Positions 36,330 through 50,560 of a DNA stretch of 64,000 nucleotides are shown here, piece after piece. The stretch comes from Spirodela intermedia. Its lineage: Eukaryota; Streptophyta; Magnoliopsida; Alismatales; Araceae. Position numbers and translations under genes: made by a program. Positions within the stretch are counted from its first letter, which is position 1; each line of letters begins with the position of its first letter. The DNA lies in contig LR746267.1 of NCBI GenBank assembly GCA_902729315.2, positions 7,442,424-7,506,423 of the forward strand, written 5' to 3'. The notes beneath the pieces were generated by a model, which saw only the letters and a program-made list of their open reading frames with translations, was not told the origin of the DNA and searched no databases.

Positions 36330-39300
36330 TATTACATATATTCGATTGAAGCTAGATAACTATACAAAATAATTTTTTGAGTGAAATCTATTTTATTTGA
36401 CAGTGTAGACCATTCCTAAAGAGCTCTATTTTCAAAATATTCAAAATATCTATGAGAACAAGCATTCAAAATATCTATTTTCAAAGAAAAAAATTGTTTT
36501 GTTGAAAAATATCAAATGGTAGTAATGTTTTTAAATCTTCTCAATCTCTTGTGCCATTTTATAATATAAATAATTATGAATTTTAGAGCATCAAGATGAG
36601 GACGTTTTGTCTGTCAAAACATCTATGGGATCTTGTTCAAAATGATTTTGTACAGGAAGAGATTAAAAAATCAGATTTGATGTATAATAAAGCTCTTCTA
36701 GTGCTGCACCAAGTTGTTTTAGAGGCATTTTTTCCAAAAATTACCAATACTAAAACTTCCATAGTGCCATGGAGGATCCTAAAATAAGAATTTAATGGTA
36801 ACAGCGAAGTCACAATGTCAAAGTTTTAAATACTTTGAAGAAAATTTAAAACTTTTATTATGAAATCAAGTGAATCAATTCAAGATTTTTTTCATGTATT
36901 TCTATTATAATAAATAACATGATAATTTTTTGACAAAAGTTTTTTGAAAGATTGTTGATAAGATTTTGATTAGCATTATTTCATAATTGAATCATATTTT
37001 TATTGCACTTTAAAAATCATTTATCTATTTATTTAGAAAACGAGTTAATAGACTCCTTATTGGAAAATGAAGAATACAATAATAAATCTTCTGAAAAATC
37101 TTTTGGGCATATATTTCAAGTCAAACTTGAGGTTTTTAAAAAATAAATGAATAGTGAAAACGTATTCAATAAATATCAAAATAACCAAAAGTCATGGATG
37201 TGGAGGTTAGTATAGCTGTGCCCAAGGGCATAGTTATGGAAGAAGTTACTACACATATTATCATAGACAACAAAGTTATGTTGGACTGAAGTTAAAAAAG
37301 AAAAACCAAGTTATAAGATCATGTAAGGTCAACACTGTAAGAAATTTATATGTATTAAAACTTATTGTTAAGATAAGGTAAAAGAACAAGCTAATTTGGT
37401 AAAAGTAGAGAAGTTTGTCTATTCCTTATGTGATGACAATGTCGAGCAACAATAATATATAACTTTAGATAATGTAAGTAGCAATCATATCACATGTGTA
37501 AAAGAATTGTTTCAAAGTGTAGATACATTAAAAAAATGTTAAGTTAGAGTAGGAGATGGAAGAAGGGTTCAAATTGAAAGTATTCAAATTATTGCAGTTC
37601 AAATAAAATTAGGTATAAAGAAGTTCATAAATGATGTTTATTTTATTCATAAATTAGTTCACAATTATTTGACTGTTGGTCAAGTAATAATGTATGATAT
37701 ACTTTTCATTTCAATGATGAAATGTCTATTATTAGAGCCAAGAAAAGAAAAATGCTTTCTATTTCAGTTCTTGAAGTAGGAAAAATGATATTTCTTTACA
37801 ATATTTCAAAAATAATGAACTTTGTTATGATTATTAAAACTTCTAATGACTTATGGCTTTGATATTTACAATTCAATACATTAAAGTTATTAAACAAAAA
37901 TGATATGATTTCTAAATTTTCTATAAATTTCAGTTAGTAATAATATTTTTGAATGATACATTTATGGGAAACAACATTGTTTGTCATTATGATTTGAAAA
38001 AAACTTGGAAGGTAAAGTCATCTCTTAATTCGTAGGGATATTTTTGGGCCAATGAAAACTTCTTTATTGAATAATTACATATATATATTGATAATTATAC
38101 CTGAATTAGTTGGGTCATTTTTTGATTAAAAAATCAGAGATATTTTCTAAATTAATTGAGTTTAAAGTAATGATTGAAGCCATAGGTACCTTTTGTATAA
38201 TAGAGGGATTTTTTTTTATCATATGAGTTTGGTTCTTTTACAAACAACATGGTATTCATGTGTAATTTTAAAATAGAAAGACTTAGTAAAATAATATAAT
38301 TGAAAGGAAAAATGAAATAGAGGTAGAAACGACATAAAGCATACTTCATAAATTATATTCCTAATAATTTTTGGACTAAAATAATGGCCAATTCAATCTA
38401 TCTCCTCAATATTTCACCACCAAAACAGTCATAAATATGACCTTGAATGAAATAAAATTTTAAAGAAAAACCAAACTTTAGTCATTTGAATATATTAATT
38501 ATATACCTTAGGCCTTAATTGATTTTGATGATTGCAAATAAATAGATAAGAAGACTGAAAAATATTCTTCTACTATTTTCAGTGATAAAAATAGGGGTTA
38601 TGATTCAAAAAATCTTGAAACAAAGAAGTTAACTTATTCATTGATATATTATTTTTTTATTATAATTATTAAAATTATATAATACTCATATTCAAAAAAT
38701 GTATTTTTCTAAAAATACTGAGGAGTTTACACCATTATGACAAGGGATGATGCTTATGTGTCTCTTCATTAAGCTCTACATGGAGGAAAACTTGAAGGCA
38801 TTCAAGTGGGGGTAGCTAACATAATTCTAGTCATGAGTTGAACTCCTCTAAGGAAGGTATGACCTTTAAATGAGATATATGAGCTGCATACTTTTTGTCT
38901 TAATGATTGCATAACTAACAGGCCATGAAGAGACTATAGGAAAAGAAGAATGGAAGTAAGCTATTAAATAATAAATTATCTCAATTGGTTAGAGTTGATG
39001 AATCTATTATCAAAACATAAAGTTATTGGTATGAAGTAGATTTACAAGATCAAGTATAATTCATATGAAAATGTGAAAATATATAAATAAGATTGATGAC
39101 AAAAGAATATGCTTGACAATATGGTATCTATTATTGTTAAAAAATATATCTTGGTGTTAAATTTTAAATTATAAGAAATATTTTTATTATAGAAACTTGA
39201 TAATTATAAATTAATAGTTACATATATATTAATATCTTATATATATGTTAATTAATGTGTAGATAATATAATTATACGTGTTACCAACTCATTATAACAT

Positions 39301-41396
39301 TCATAATATTTTATTATTTAATTTTTAATAGATATTATTTTATTTATATTATGAGACTAACCTCACTTGACTTTTATGAAGTTGTGGTATTCTCTCACTT
39401 TTTCTTAATAATTATTTGATTGCAAAGACTTATGTGAGCTCTTATTATAAGTTAGAAGTAATGGAAGAAGCCTAAGCCTTCAACCCAATGAAAAGTCGTC
39501 TTATGGAGAGAGCTGGCCTAATATATTTATGGGCCCAAGAGAGGGCATCATCTTGGCTTAGCCCATTTGGACTTAAAAAAGCTATCAAGAGATGAAATTT
39601 ATGTTGCCCATCTTAGGACGTCTTTGATGAGATTAAAAGAAGGATTAAAGTGCCGCCCAAGGCCATCCACTAAGATAGTCGATTATTAATTATAACCGTC
39701 CATATGAGGGACCTAATTTTTGAAAGGATTAAGATATCTCGCCTTTTTCTTGGAAGACTCTTTTTGACTCTCTCTTTAATAGTGGCTAGTCAAAGAAAAT
39801 ATAAGAGAAATTAAGGCCTAGTCAATGACATTCTCATACCCAAGATCATCATGGAGAAGAGATTACTTGGAGCATATCAAAATCATCACGAATCAAGCAT
39901 CACTCAACCTATGACTGGAGCATAATGAGGTTTATGTAGGATTCAAATTTAGGGCGTTCTTGTAATCCTCTCTACGGATATATTAACTTTTAATTCGAAC
40001 TAGTTTTACTATTTATTCTATCATTTCATTACATTATATTTATTATCTCTCCTTTGCCACACTTTATATTTGTCTTGTTTTCATTTTTTTTGTTTTTAAT
40101 TCTACCCTTCATGATCTTAAATATATATATATATGTATATATATAAGAAATAAAATAAATAAAATGTTTACTCTCATTATCCACACTCTTTGAGAATCGA
40201 CCCTTACTTATTATAAATAAAAGAGTGAGATTTTATAAATATTATTTACATGAACTTGGTTGCATCACGACAACATATTTAACCTCCAATTCGAGTTCAT
40301 CAAAATTCAAATGAAGTTATTAGTATTTTAATTTCATGCTAAATCTGTATTTTTGAATAAATAATTGAATGAATATATATATGTTGAGTGACCTCAGAGA
40401 GATTTGTGGTTGATGTCAAAAAGAATAAAATTTACAAGTGGAAGAAAATCTTATACAAGCTTAAAAGAGAGGCGAAGACATGATATAGTAAACTTGACTC
40501 TTATCTTCATAAAAATATTTTTTTATGGAAACTTGAGTAAACCATCACTTTATGAAAAATGAAATAGGGAAATATTTGACTATATGTGCATACGTGCATG
40601 ATATTATTTATACCAGAAAATATGTTGATTTGATTTCTAGCTTCAAAACTTTCATGAAAGTAAAATTAGATATGACATACTTAAATTTATTTTATTATTT
40701 TCTTAGACATGAAATTATTAAAATGGTTATGACATATTTTTCTCAAGAGATGCATGCATATAAAAGTGGATGTAGGATTTTATATAATTATTATTGTTGG
40801 TTTCATATATTTCACTTATAGTAGGCTGGATGTCTTAACAACTTGATTTACCTATTTATGTATTGTCTTATGATACATCATTTTAGAGCAACAAACAAAA
40901 TTCTTTATTACATTCTTGGCATTAGTAATTATGAAAATTTATATAAATATATCCTTAATTTTAAATTAGTTCATTTTACTAACAATAATTAGGCAATGAT
41001 TAATTTTACTAACAAGAAGAGCACACATGGATTTATTTTTAGCCTTGGACCAAGTGCAATAGCTTGAAGTTTGAAGAAATAACAAACCATGCTATTATCT
41101 AAAACTGAATATATTGTAACATCATAAAGTGTAGAACAAGCTATTAGATGAGGGTGATCATGACAAAAGTTAATTTGACATAATGGTATCAATGTTCAAG
41201 AATCTATTGTTCCATGAAAGAACTAATATATAGTGAGATTTGTCATCATTTTACATGTAATCAAATTATTGTATGTCTAATTGAGATGAACTTTTCCTCA
41301 ATAAAAGATTAATTTGCCAATAAATTTATGAAAGTATTTAAGTTATCTAAATTTTCATGAATCACTTGATATCACTAGCTTTGCATCAAGGGGGAA
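36330..41396 (+). mobile_element. Degenerate Ty1/copia retrotransposon, interrupted
   Basis: Copia domains appear in order on the plus strand with many stops. The gag start (KLDNYTK near 36350) is followed by the UBN2-type region (LWDLVQNDFVQEE...DLMYNKALL, about 36620-36700). Protease and flanks (SNHITCVKELFQ, VRVGDGRRVQIE) lie at about 37460-37580. RT N-terminal sequence (HKVIGMK, IYKIKYNSYENV) lies at about 39015-39075. RT resumes near 40385 and continues through CAYVHDIIYT (about 40580-40610). RNase H (YILGISNYENL, KKSTHGFIFSLGPSAIA) lies at about 40900-41065. A polypurine tract (AAGGGGGAA, 41388-41396) is followed at once by TG, the expected 3' LTR start. RT is split by about 1.2 kb of unrelated sequence. 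Confidence 0.85.
39120..40380. mobile_element. Probable nested insertion inside the copia RT region
   Basis: RT homology stops after about 39110 and returns near 40385. The intervening sequence has no copia match. Its central part, about 39460-39960, is less AT-rich and looks like LTR or leader sequence, with repeated AGGGC/GGGCC-type words. Some RT residues are missing as well, so deletion accompanied the change. Edges and target-site duplications could not be fixed. Confidence 0.4.
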
Positions 41397-43349
41397 TGTT
41401 AAAGGTTGATATTGTGTTAAATAAAATTTTAGCAATCAAAATGTTACTTTTAGCTAAAGTAGGTTTAATTACAAAAAAAATAAGTTAAACTATGAGCTTT
41501 CATCATATGGAAGTATCAAAATCAAGAGATAAACAATTGTGTTTGAAATGACTAATATCCTGATTTGCATTCACTTATTTATTTAACTTTAGCTCATATG
41601 ATGCTTATTATATCCATCTATTGAATAGGTCATCTGGTTATTAGAGATATTATTTCGTTCAATGAAGTCACACTAGGGTTTCCCTTCCTAGAACATGAAG
41701 AGAAGAATGGCATCAAGCCACATGTGTCTGTCCTCAGCAAGACCAAGGCTATCATTGAAGCCATGACTCATATATGAGGAATAATTATCCTCCCCATAAG
41801 CTCATTTTCTTCATTTAGGCCACCACCACTCCTATACCCATCTTTACCTTGACTTTGACCTTCCTAACCATACGAGGACTTGGACGTTGACCACCACTTG
41901 ATGGAGTTGCCTAGAGTGGAAGTCAACAGCTATAGATGACTCTCCCCGCCTTACCCTCTTATCATGTATATGCATGACTAGGTGTATACATGTTTATTTT
42001 TTATGAAATGGTTTATGAATGGTCACAATATGTAGCTAAAAATATCTCCTTCTCCATCCTTCACTTATTCAAAAATCTCGTTAGTTTTAATGTAATTTTT
42101 AATCAATACGAATGGATCATTTTAAACGATTACATATTGACAACATGAAGATTGTTGAATTTTTCATTTTACATGAATAATATTTTAATTTTTATTTGAT
42201 ATATCAAGGTATCAGTTGACAAATGTTACTCTTTTTTTTTAATAAATGAGTTGATGATGGAAGACGGGATCACATAAGTTATTTAATTACTTTGGTACAT
42301 AAGAATATGTTACTTATTTATGGCTTTCCTAACGTTGACTTGCGCCTCATCTTTGACAAAAACAATACTTTTTTTGACTTTGCATATGTCAGCTATTTGG
42401 AAATAATATATATATTTTTTATCTCAGTTCCTAAGTACTGGATTTGACTTGTTTAAGATAATGCCATAAACCCATGAAGTATATTGGTCAAAATCTAAGT
42501 TTTTATAATTCAAAGGTTCTTTGGTAGGTCAAAGTGTATCACTTCGTGTACAGATGTTGGGAGGGTGAGCAAAAAGAAAGTCAACGATTTCCTTGGCATC
42601 AGAGTTCGCAGGCGTTCAAAGCATCTAATTGCTTCCCGCCTCGTTAGGCTATCCATCTCTTTCCCTTAACAATAGATGGTCGGCTTAGCCAGCGCCGGCG
42701 GCTCGGAGCCGAAGCCGCAGGTGGTGGGCAATGTGGGGCCCACAGCCTGTGTTCGCCAACGGGTGACATATCAACTGTCTTAAGAGAAATAACCGAGAGC
42801 GGAATATTTAATGCTACATTACGAAAAGCCTCGCTTATAAGAATTTACGCATGATTTGAACCCTGAAAGTTGTATTATTGTGAAATGGTTCCGTTAACTT
42901 TTATCCAAGGCACTGATATCCAGGGGGTTAAATCGACTTTTCCAATTTTTTAAAGCTTCTTTCTGTAGTACGGGATATAGATAGAGAGAGAGAGAGGTTA
43001 GTACAGAAACACGTTGAAGACGAAAGAAAGCGCCGTCTCTCTATAGGTGGGCTCTCTCTCTCTCTCACTCTGTGATCACGACTAGCAAGTGAACGAGGGA
43101 GAATGGTCGCTTCCTCACAGCGCTCTTCCTCGTCTCTCTCCCCTCCTCTTGGTTTCCTTCCCCACTTCCTCCTCCTCGTCTCGTTCGCCCGGGTGCGGGA
43201 ATTTGGTAGCAGGCAAGGAGCCCACCTTTGCTTACCATTTGGATTCGTGAAGTAAGAGGCATTGACTCTCTTCCCGAGCAGACGGTCTTTCCCGTTCGGG
43301 TTCCTTCTTCCCTGGATTTCCTCTCGGTTTATCTTCTTTCCTTCTGTGT

Positions 43350-43385
<36 letters not shown>

Positions 43386-43685
43386 CGCTGTGTTCTTCTC
43401 GGCTTCCTCCGTCCAGGATTGGAAGGAGGGACGGGGAAATGTGATTACAGGTCCAACCCGTGATAGCTGGTCTCTGGGTGTCCAGATCTGCGGGTGAATC
43501 ACTGCGGGGGGTGATTGTCTGATCGATAAATTCCTCCAGCCTGTGCAGATTTCTCTCCTTCGTCGATTCTTCTTTTTCTCCGCTTACCCACCCGCAATTA
43601 AACCCCCGAGGGGACAGCGGCCCTGAATTTTGCCACTCTTTCTCTCTTCTCTGATCCCTCATTCTTGCGGAGAGCTTCTCCGTAG
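41397..43685. other. Presumed 3' LTR, spacer and leader of the glycosylase gene
   Basis: The first few hundred bases after the polypurine tract are presumably the copia 3' LTR, beginning TGTTAAAGG; its right edge is not clear. AT-rich spacer follows to about 42600. From 42900 the sequence becomes CT-rich, with CT runs near 43048-43066 and 43351-43381. This looks like the promoter and 5' UTR of the DEMETER-like gene and might hide a leader intron. No other gene is recognised. Confidence 0.5.
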
Positions 43686-46600
43686 ATGGACCTCCGCGGA
43701 CATGATTTGCGACTCCCGAGTTCCTGGGTTCCCGCGCCGCCGGCTAGCCGCCAGGGGGCCCAGCCCGCCGGCGCGAACTGGCTCGAATCGGTGGCGGGTT
43801 TCTCCGTCGATCTCACCGGCGGTGAGACGGCGGTGGCGGCTCTAGCGAGCTTCCCCTTCCCCAGCAGTGGTGCCATGTGGGGCTCCCCCTCACAAGGCTG
43901 GCATCAGATCCCGTATGGCAATTTCCCTCTCCACGAGAATAATGCCGTTCCTCCTCAGAATTTCACAACCTCTGTCCCCATGTTCTTCACTGGAGAACCC
44001 ATTAACGGCGTGGAGCAATCGACTGCTCAGTTGCTGCTGAACGGAAAGGTCATGCTGAACGGCGATCTCCTTCTCCATGGTACCACCCACTGTGAGTGAT
44101 TCTGCTTGCACTCCCTTTCCCATTAAAGAACAATGGGTTTGCTTTGGATTATCGATCACTTTGTCTTTTGAACCTCTCGATTACTTTATAGATGAGTTCA
44201 TCGCTAGAAGTATATAACCAATCATTCACAAAGAAATAAAAATAAAATATGCAGCAAGGTTGGCGGACTTCGGACCTCCCCCTCCTCCATTCGCTCCTGT
44301 GACTCCAGAGAAGACCAAGGTTGGACAGGATAGCCGACTCTATAGGGGTGGAGGAGAGCCTGTGGAAGGGGGGGAAGCAGCTGGGCGGGGCCCAGAGCCA
44401 GCGAGTCGCCCTCCAGATTTCCTCCCAGAAGGGAAGGGCCCCATTACCCTGTGCTTCGACAGAGGAGTCTCAGAGTTCCTGTCCGTGGGGCCTTCTTCTC
44501 AGCCGAAGGAAATTGAGGCCACTGGGACGGCAGAGAAGCAGGAAGTTGACTTAGAGCAGACGCCACCACAGAAGCCCCGAAGAAAGAAGCACCGGCCCAA
44601 GGTCGTACGAGAAGGGAGGCCCCCTAGAACACCGAAGCCATCAACCCCCAAGCCTGCAACACCTTCAGCAGAAGGCACTGGTAAGAGGAAATATGTTCGA
44701 AGGAAAGGTGTGGACTCCCCCTTGGAGACTCCCCCAAGTGGGGTAGCTGGAGATAACGTTCAACTAGATGAGAGAAGAGAGGGGGGGGCGAACTCTGCAA
44801 AGCGTCGCTTGGAATTCCCTCCAGAAGGCGATGGTGGTAAAGCAGAATCACTTCCGGGGCATGACATTGGTAATGGTCGATCCAATGCTAATATGAGCAG
44901 CCAAGAACTGGAATCCGATGCGGGTTCATCAGCACAGAGGGGTCCAGTTTTGAGCCATGCGAACAACCAAGTCCTTGATGTATATTTGAATTTTATGGAG
45001 GTCCCATCCCTGCAACTTCAGCCGTCGAGAAGAGAACTGATACGGGGGAACTTGAAGAAGCTTGCAAGAATGAGGGACAGAGATCAGTTCCAGATCCATT
45101 ATCAAGCACAAGTGGGCAGCCAGTTGACTTTTGAAGATCGTCCTGCCTCAACTGCAGCGTCAGAGTTCGATAAGACCCCCAATAATGGTAAGATAAACGG
45201 GATCAATGAATCATTTAGTGACAGGAACGAAGCTCAGAAGAAGAGGAGGACCGAGAGAGTTTGGAGTGGACCAGTGGTCAACGAATTGGATTCTCAGGCG
45301 AATGGTAACAATTTGGTATTTGAAAAGCTCCAAGCTGTGGAGGGTAAGCAGGAATTTTGCTCATCAGAAAAGGGGCAATCTCAAGCAACTCCAAAAATGC
45401 TCCCAAATGCAACCAAAGTGATCCCGCGAGAATCAAACCTAAATGTTTCCATTTTGGGGAAGAAATATGATGGATCAGTTTCATCCCTGCAAAGCTCCTC
45501 TGAGAAAAATGGTCTACAATTTTTTTCAGAAAACTCTGCTCATGGAAGTGAGAAAATTCCGCCTCTGGACATTATTATCCATGGGGTGAAATCTCTAGAT
45601 ATCAATGGCCGAGCAAGCAGTTTCCCTCAGGAAGAGACTGCACTCGTTCCTTATAGTGCTAATGGGACAATTGTCATTTATGAGGGCCAGCTTCATTCTC
45701 TAAAGAAAGTCCGCCCAAAGGTCATCCTGGACGCGGAGACAAACAGGATGTGGAACCTCCTGATGGGGAAGGAAAGTAATGGCGTTGAAGGAACAGAGGC
45801 AGACAAGAAGAAGTGGTGGGAGGAGGAAAGGCGGGTGTTCCGTGGACGGGCAGACTCTTTCATCGCCAAAATGCACCTTGTTCAAGGTACAGGGGCCATC
45901 CTACTTGCTTTTGTTTACCAGAGGCATTTATATCCTGTGAAAAATATTAAAAAATATATATCTGATACAGGTGACAGGCGCTTTTCTCCATGGAAAGGGT
46001 CTGTCCTAGATTCAGTGATTGGGGTCTTTCTTACACAGAATGTCTCTGATCATCTCTCAAGGTGAGCTCTAATTTACACCTAATCTGGTTAGTGATATTT
46101 TATAAATCTAATAAATAAATTTCAACTGCTTATCTTTTTGATGTTTATCTTCTGATTACTTCCACAGCTCTGCCTTTATGTCCATGGCAGCGAGATTTCC
46201 TCCTGGGTCTAGAGGAAATCCCATAGTCCTTGAAGAAAAGGACCAGGTGCAAGTCAAAGACTCACCTTGTTCGGATACACCACTGGTTGCAGCAGATGAT
46301 TCGAATCTAATCAGGGCAGAGGAGATAAAGGCGCCGGGAGATGTAGATTCATCAAAAGCTTCAGTTGTTTCATCTCAAAACTCTTCAGACGACCCTCGTC
46401 CGAAGATCGATCATTGTGGGTCCTGTTCAGACTCAAACTCTGAGGTCGAATGCTCGATCATGAACAATAACCGATGCAGCTTGGAGTCCAGGATCTCATT
46501 CACAGAGCTTTTAGAGATGGCAGGGAGCAGAAATCTCTGTGAATTATATATTTTTGGACATGGAAAGACCACTGATGCCGAAGGATTCTATGTCCCGCCC

Positions 46601-49600
46601 ACAAAAGAATCAATAGAAGGTGGGCTCTGTTCGTTACCGTTTGCCTCTGGAACCAGCATGCCAGTTGGGATGAAGATTTCAAGCTCTGGACGTGGGTCGT
46701 CAGTAAACGGAAGCGGAATCGCTGATCATCAGTCTTCTATTGTGACGTCTCAAGGCAGTTCGCTGTCTGGTGAGTCACAGGCTTCCACGGGCAGCCTGGC
46801 CGCTCAAACCTCCCCTCCATACTTGCCCGTCAAGGAGGTCCCTGATGCTGTCAGATGCTTCACCACGATAGAGGGGGGGAAAACTGCAGTGACCGAGGGT
46901 ATGATGGGAAACCGAACAAATGAAGTTTCCAATCATAGAAAGGACAGTGCGGTCTCAGAAGGTAGCGGACAAATAAAGAAGAGAGGAAGACCCAAAGTGG
47001 AAAAGGTGAACCCTTTGGACTGGGATGGCTTGAGGAGGGAAGCATGCCGGAGTGGTGTCAGGAAGGGAAGAAGTAGCGATACGATGGACTCTCTGGACTG
47101 GGAAGCAGTGAAACGAGCTGATGTAGATGAAATCTCCCGCACCATCCGAGAACGTGGGATGAACAACATGCTTGCAGAGAGAATCAAGGTAACCTAACAA
47201 ACATTTATAGAAGAGGTTCTGGATTTGTTGATGATTCCATTATAAGTTGCTTTTTTTTTTTAAAGCGTATTTGGATCTTTTTCTCTTTTCTGTAGGGCTT
47301 CCTCGACCGCTTGGAGAATGATCATGGAAGCATTGACCTAGAATGGTTGAGGGATGTTCCTCCAGCCAAAGCAAAGTAAGGTCAACTATTTTGGGCAAGT
47401 ATGATGTTAAGAATCCTAATGAAGCAAGGTCAACTAACTGGTTTATGGTTCCAGGGACTTCCTCTTGAGCATTAAAGGACTAGGGCTGAAGAGTGTTGAA
47501 TGTGTTCGTCTTTTGACCCTTCATCATCTTGCTTTCCCAGTAAGTTTTTTCCTCTAAATATTTAAGGTCTTCCCCTCAAGATCACCGTTGAAAAAATAAA
47601 TGTGATCGTCTATAAATACATATACATGTATATTTATATATATATAATTCTGATGTTGTTCTATCTCTTCCCCTCACTGAAAAGGTTGACACCAATGTGG
47701 GTCGAATATGCGTGAGACTTGGATGGGTACCCCTTCAGCCTCTGCCAGAATCCCTTCAGTTGCATCTGCTAGAGCTGTGAGTAATTAAATTTATTTAATG
47801 TTATTTAATGCCTTTGAATAACTATTTATCGATTAAAAGACCTTTTAATTTTTTCCAAATAGCTATCCTATGTTGGAGACCATCCAGAAGTATCTTTGGC
47901 CTCGACTATGCACTCTGGATCAGCGAACACTGTAACATCTGAAAACCCTCATAAAGCACTATAGTCTTAGATCTTGCTGGCCCGAGTCTGATGTGGATTC
48001 AATCGATCCTGCTGTAATCGGTTTGCTGAAGAATATGATAGGTTTCTACTAATTTTAACTCCCATGGGCATCCTTGATGAAACAGGTACGAGCTACATTA
48101 TCAGATGATCACATTCGGAAAGGTACCTCCCATTGTTCTGGAAAATACTCAAGCTTTTCCTTTTCTGTGAGGAAAATATCGGGTAATTAAATGCCACTTA
48201 CAGGTATTCTGCACGAAAAGCAGGCCAAATTGCAATGCATGCCCCATGAGAGGCGAGTGCAAACATTTTGCTAGTGCCTTTGCGAGGTATATCACCATCA
48301 TTATTTACGCTCTTAAAATGCTCTGGCTCCTAATTAAAAACATCGGCCTGTAGTTAACTTGTTTCAATTTGAGGATATTTCCATGGTATGTAGGAAATAT
48401 TTCCCACGTCACCATAAGATTTTTTGATTGACAATATTTTCCCATACGCCATAAGATATTTTTTTTGGATTGATGAGTTCTAAATCTGGGAAATATTTTT
48501 CCATAACACCATATGATTTTTGGATTGACGAGTAGAATTATTTTACTGGAAAGATTAAATTAATTCCTGCGGATTTTTATTTTTTTTTATAATTTAATTA
48601 TTATATCGAGTGCAGCGCAAGGCTTGCTTTGCCAGGCCCAGAGGAGAGAAGATTGGCGACCTCATCCATGGAGCATAATCATGCGCCACTTGGCAACCCA
48701 TACCTAGTTCCTCAGCTCGATGGCATCCCACTCAGGCGAGAAGAAGGTACCAAGAACAATTGTGAGCCCATCATTGAAGAACCAGACTCCCCGGAACCAG
48801 AATGCACACAGATTCCTGACATTGAAGACGGGTTCTATGAGGACCCCGATGAGATCCCCGTCATCAGGCTCAACATCAAAGAGTTCTCGCAGAATCTGCA
48901 GGATTACATGCAGCAGAACAGCAGCACGGAGCTCCAAGACGTTGACTTTTCAAAGGCTCTGGTGATGATTAATCAGGAGACAGCCTCCATCCCTGTGCCC
49001 AAGCTGAAGAACGTGAGCCGTCTGAGAACGGAGCACCGAGTGTATGCCTACTTGACTTTCTGGCCAAATTTACTAAAATTGCAAATATTGTCCATGTCCC
49101 GGTTGACTAATCTCTGTTTTCAACCCGTTACAGCTATGAACTCCCCGATTCACACCCCCTGTTGGAGGAAGTGAGTTATCATCATCCTAACTAAAAGTTT
49201 CCGAGTTTATAATTATTTATTTTAATGAATTTATATTGATAAATGATTTCCTTGATAATAATGCAGCTGGACCAAAGAGAGGCCCACGATCCATGCCCTT
49301 ACCTCCTTGCAATATGGACGCCAGGTAAATGTAAAAGATTTCATAGGTCATGGTAGCTATTGTATGTGGTATGCTGCTATTTTTGGTTGATATTATAGCC
49401 ATTGCCAAATGGTAGGCGAAACTGCCCAATCAGTGGAGCCTCCAGAATCCTGTTGCAGCGCCCAGAGCACGGGGAAGCTGTGTGAACAGAGAACATGTTT
49501 CTCATGCAACAGCGTGAGGGAAGCTCAAAGTCAAACAGTCAGAGGAACCCTCCTGGTAAAACTCGGTTATATAGACATTTATAGTGCCAAAAATTGACTT

Positions 49601-50560
49601 TGCACGGATGCAATCCCTATAAAGAGAAAATAATTTTTTCATATTTGGACGGCCAATGTTGGGTCAACCCCCCATTTGTAGATACCTTGTCGAACGGCGA
49701 TGAGAGGGAGCTTTCCGCTCAACGGAACTTACTTCCAAGTCAACGAGGTAAGCTTTCTATCCCATATGGACCTCAATATCTCCTGGAAGTCAACAGGGAG
49801 GGAGGGACGGGGAGACTTTTATGTGTCTCCAGGAAAACAAAAACTAATATTGCAGAAAAAATCATCGATGGGTGCAGGTTTTTGCAGATCACGAGTCCAG
49901 CCTCATCCCAATCGATGTTCCCAGGTCGTTGATCTGGAGCTTGCCAAGAAGGACCGTGTACTTTGGGACTTCCATACCCACCATATTCAGAGGTAAACTG
50001 ATGGGGATTTGACCAACCGTAGCAGCAAAGTATTATTGCTTGAGCAATCATTTTATTCTTCTGAGATTCTTCTAGGTCTAGCTATTCAGGAGATTCAGAA
50101 CTGCTTCTGGAGAGGTAGGCCCCACCAAATCTCAGTCAACGCTCCATAATCATGCTTTTATAAATAATTGTAATAATGTCAATTGGCCCTAATCCAGCTC
50201 GGTTTTTATGGTATTGGGCCACAAAAATAGTAGGCCTGACCCACTCACTATCTTGACCGGATCTGAGCTACAGTCCCTGGTTTTCTCTTGGCCTCTCTCC
50301 CCCACCATAAATTGATGCAGAATGGAGTTCTTGGTTGGAATCCTTCTGGCCTTTTCTCTACGCATGGGTTGACCATATATATATATATATTTAAAAGCTA
50401 TAATTAGCAATTATCTGTGTTCTATCTCCTTACAGGCTTTGTCTGTGTGAGGGGATTTGACCGGAAGACCCGTGGGCCCCGGCCTCTGATGGCCAGGCTG
50501 CACTTTCCAGCCAGCAAAGTCACCAGGGACAAGAGAACAGCAGGGAAGGACAACGAGTAG
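43686..50560 (+). CDS. DEMETER/ROS1-like 5-methylcytosine DNA glycosylase
   Basis: Bifunctional DNA glycosylase/lyase that removes 5-methylcytosine to start active DNA demethylation in the nucleus. Eighteen coding exons (first 43686-44091, last 50436-50560) give 1533 aa with every phase matching. Key features in order: a basic stretch KPRRKKHRPKVV (about residue 243); domain A from ALVPYSANGTIVIYEGQL (about 598) to SPWKGSVLDSVIGVFLTQNVSDHL; an AT-hook KKRGRPKVE (about 979). The helix-hairpin-helix (KGLGLKSVECVRLL) has the catalytic Lys, and VDTNVGRI has the catalytic Asp. A 4Fe-4S site CX6CX2CX5C is in exon 10. The C-terminus has the permuted CXXC zinc-finger-like unit and an RRM-like region (GFVCVRGFDRKTRGPRPL). 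I cannot tell DME from ROS1 orthology by reading alone. Intron 2 (84 bases) is in frame without a stop. Confidence 0.96.
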
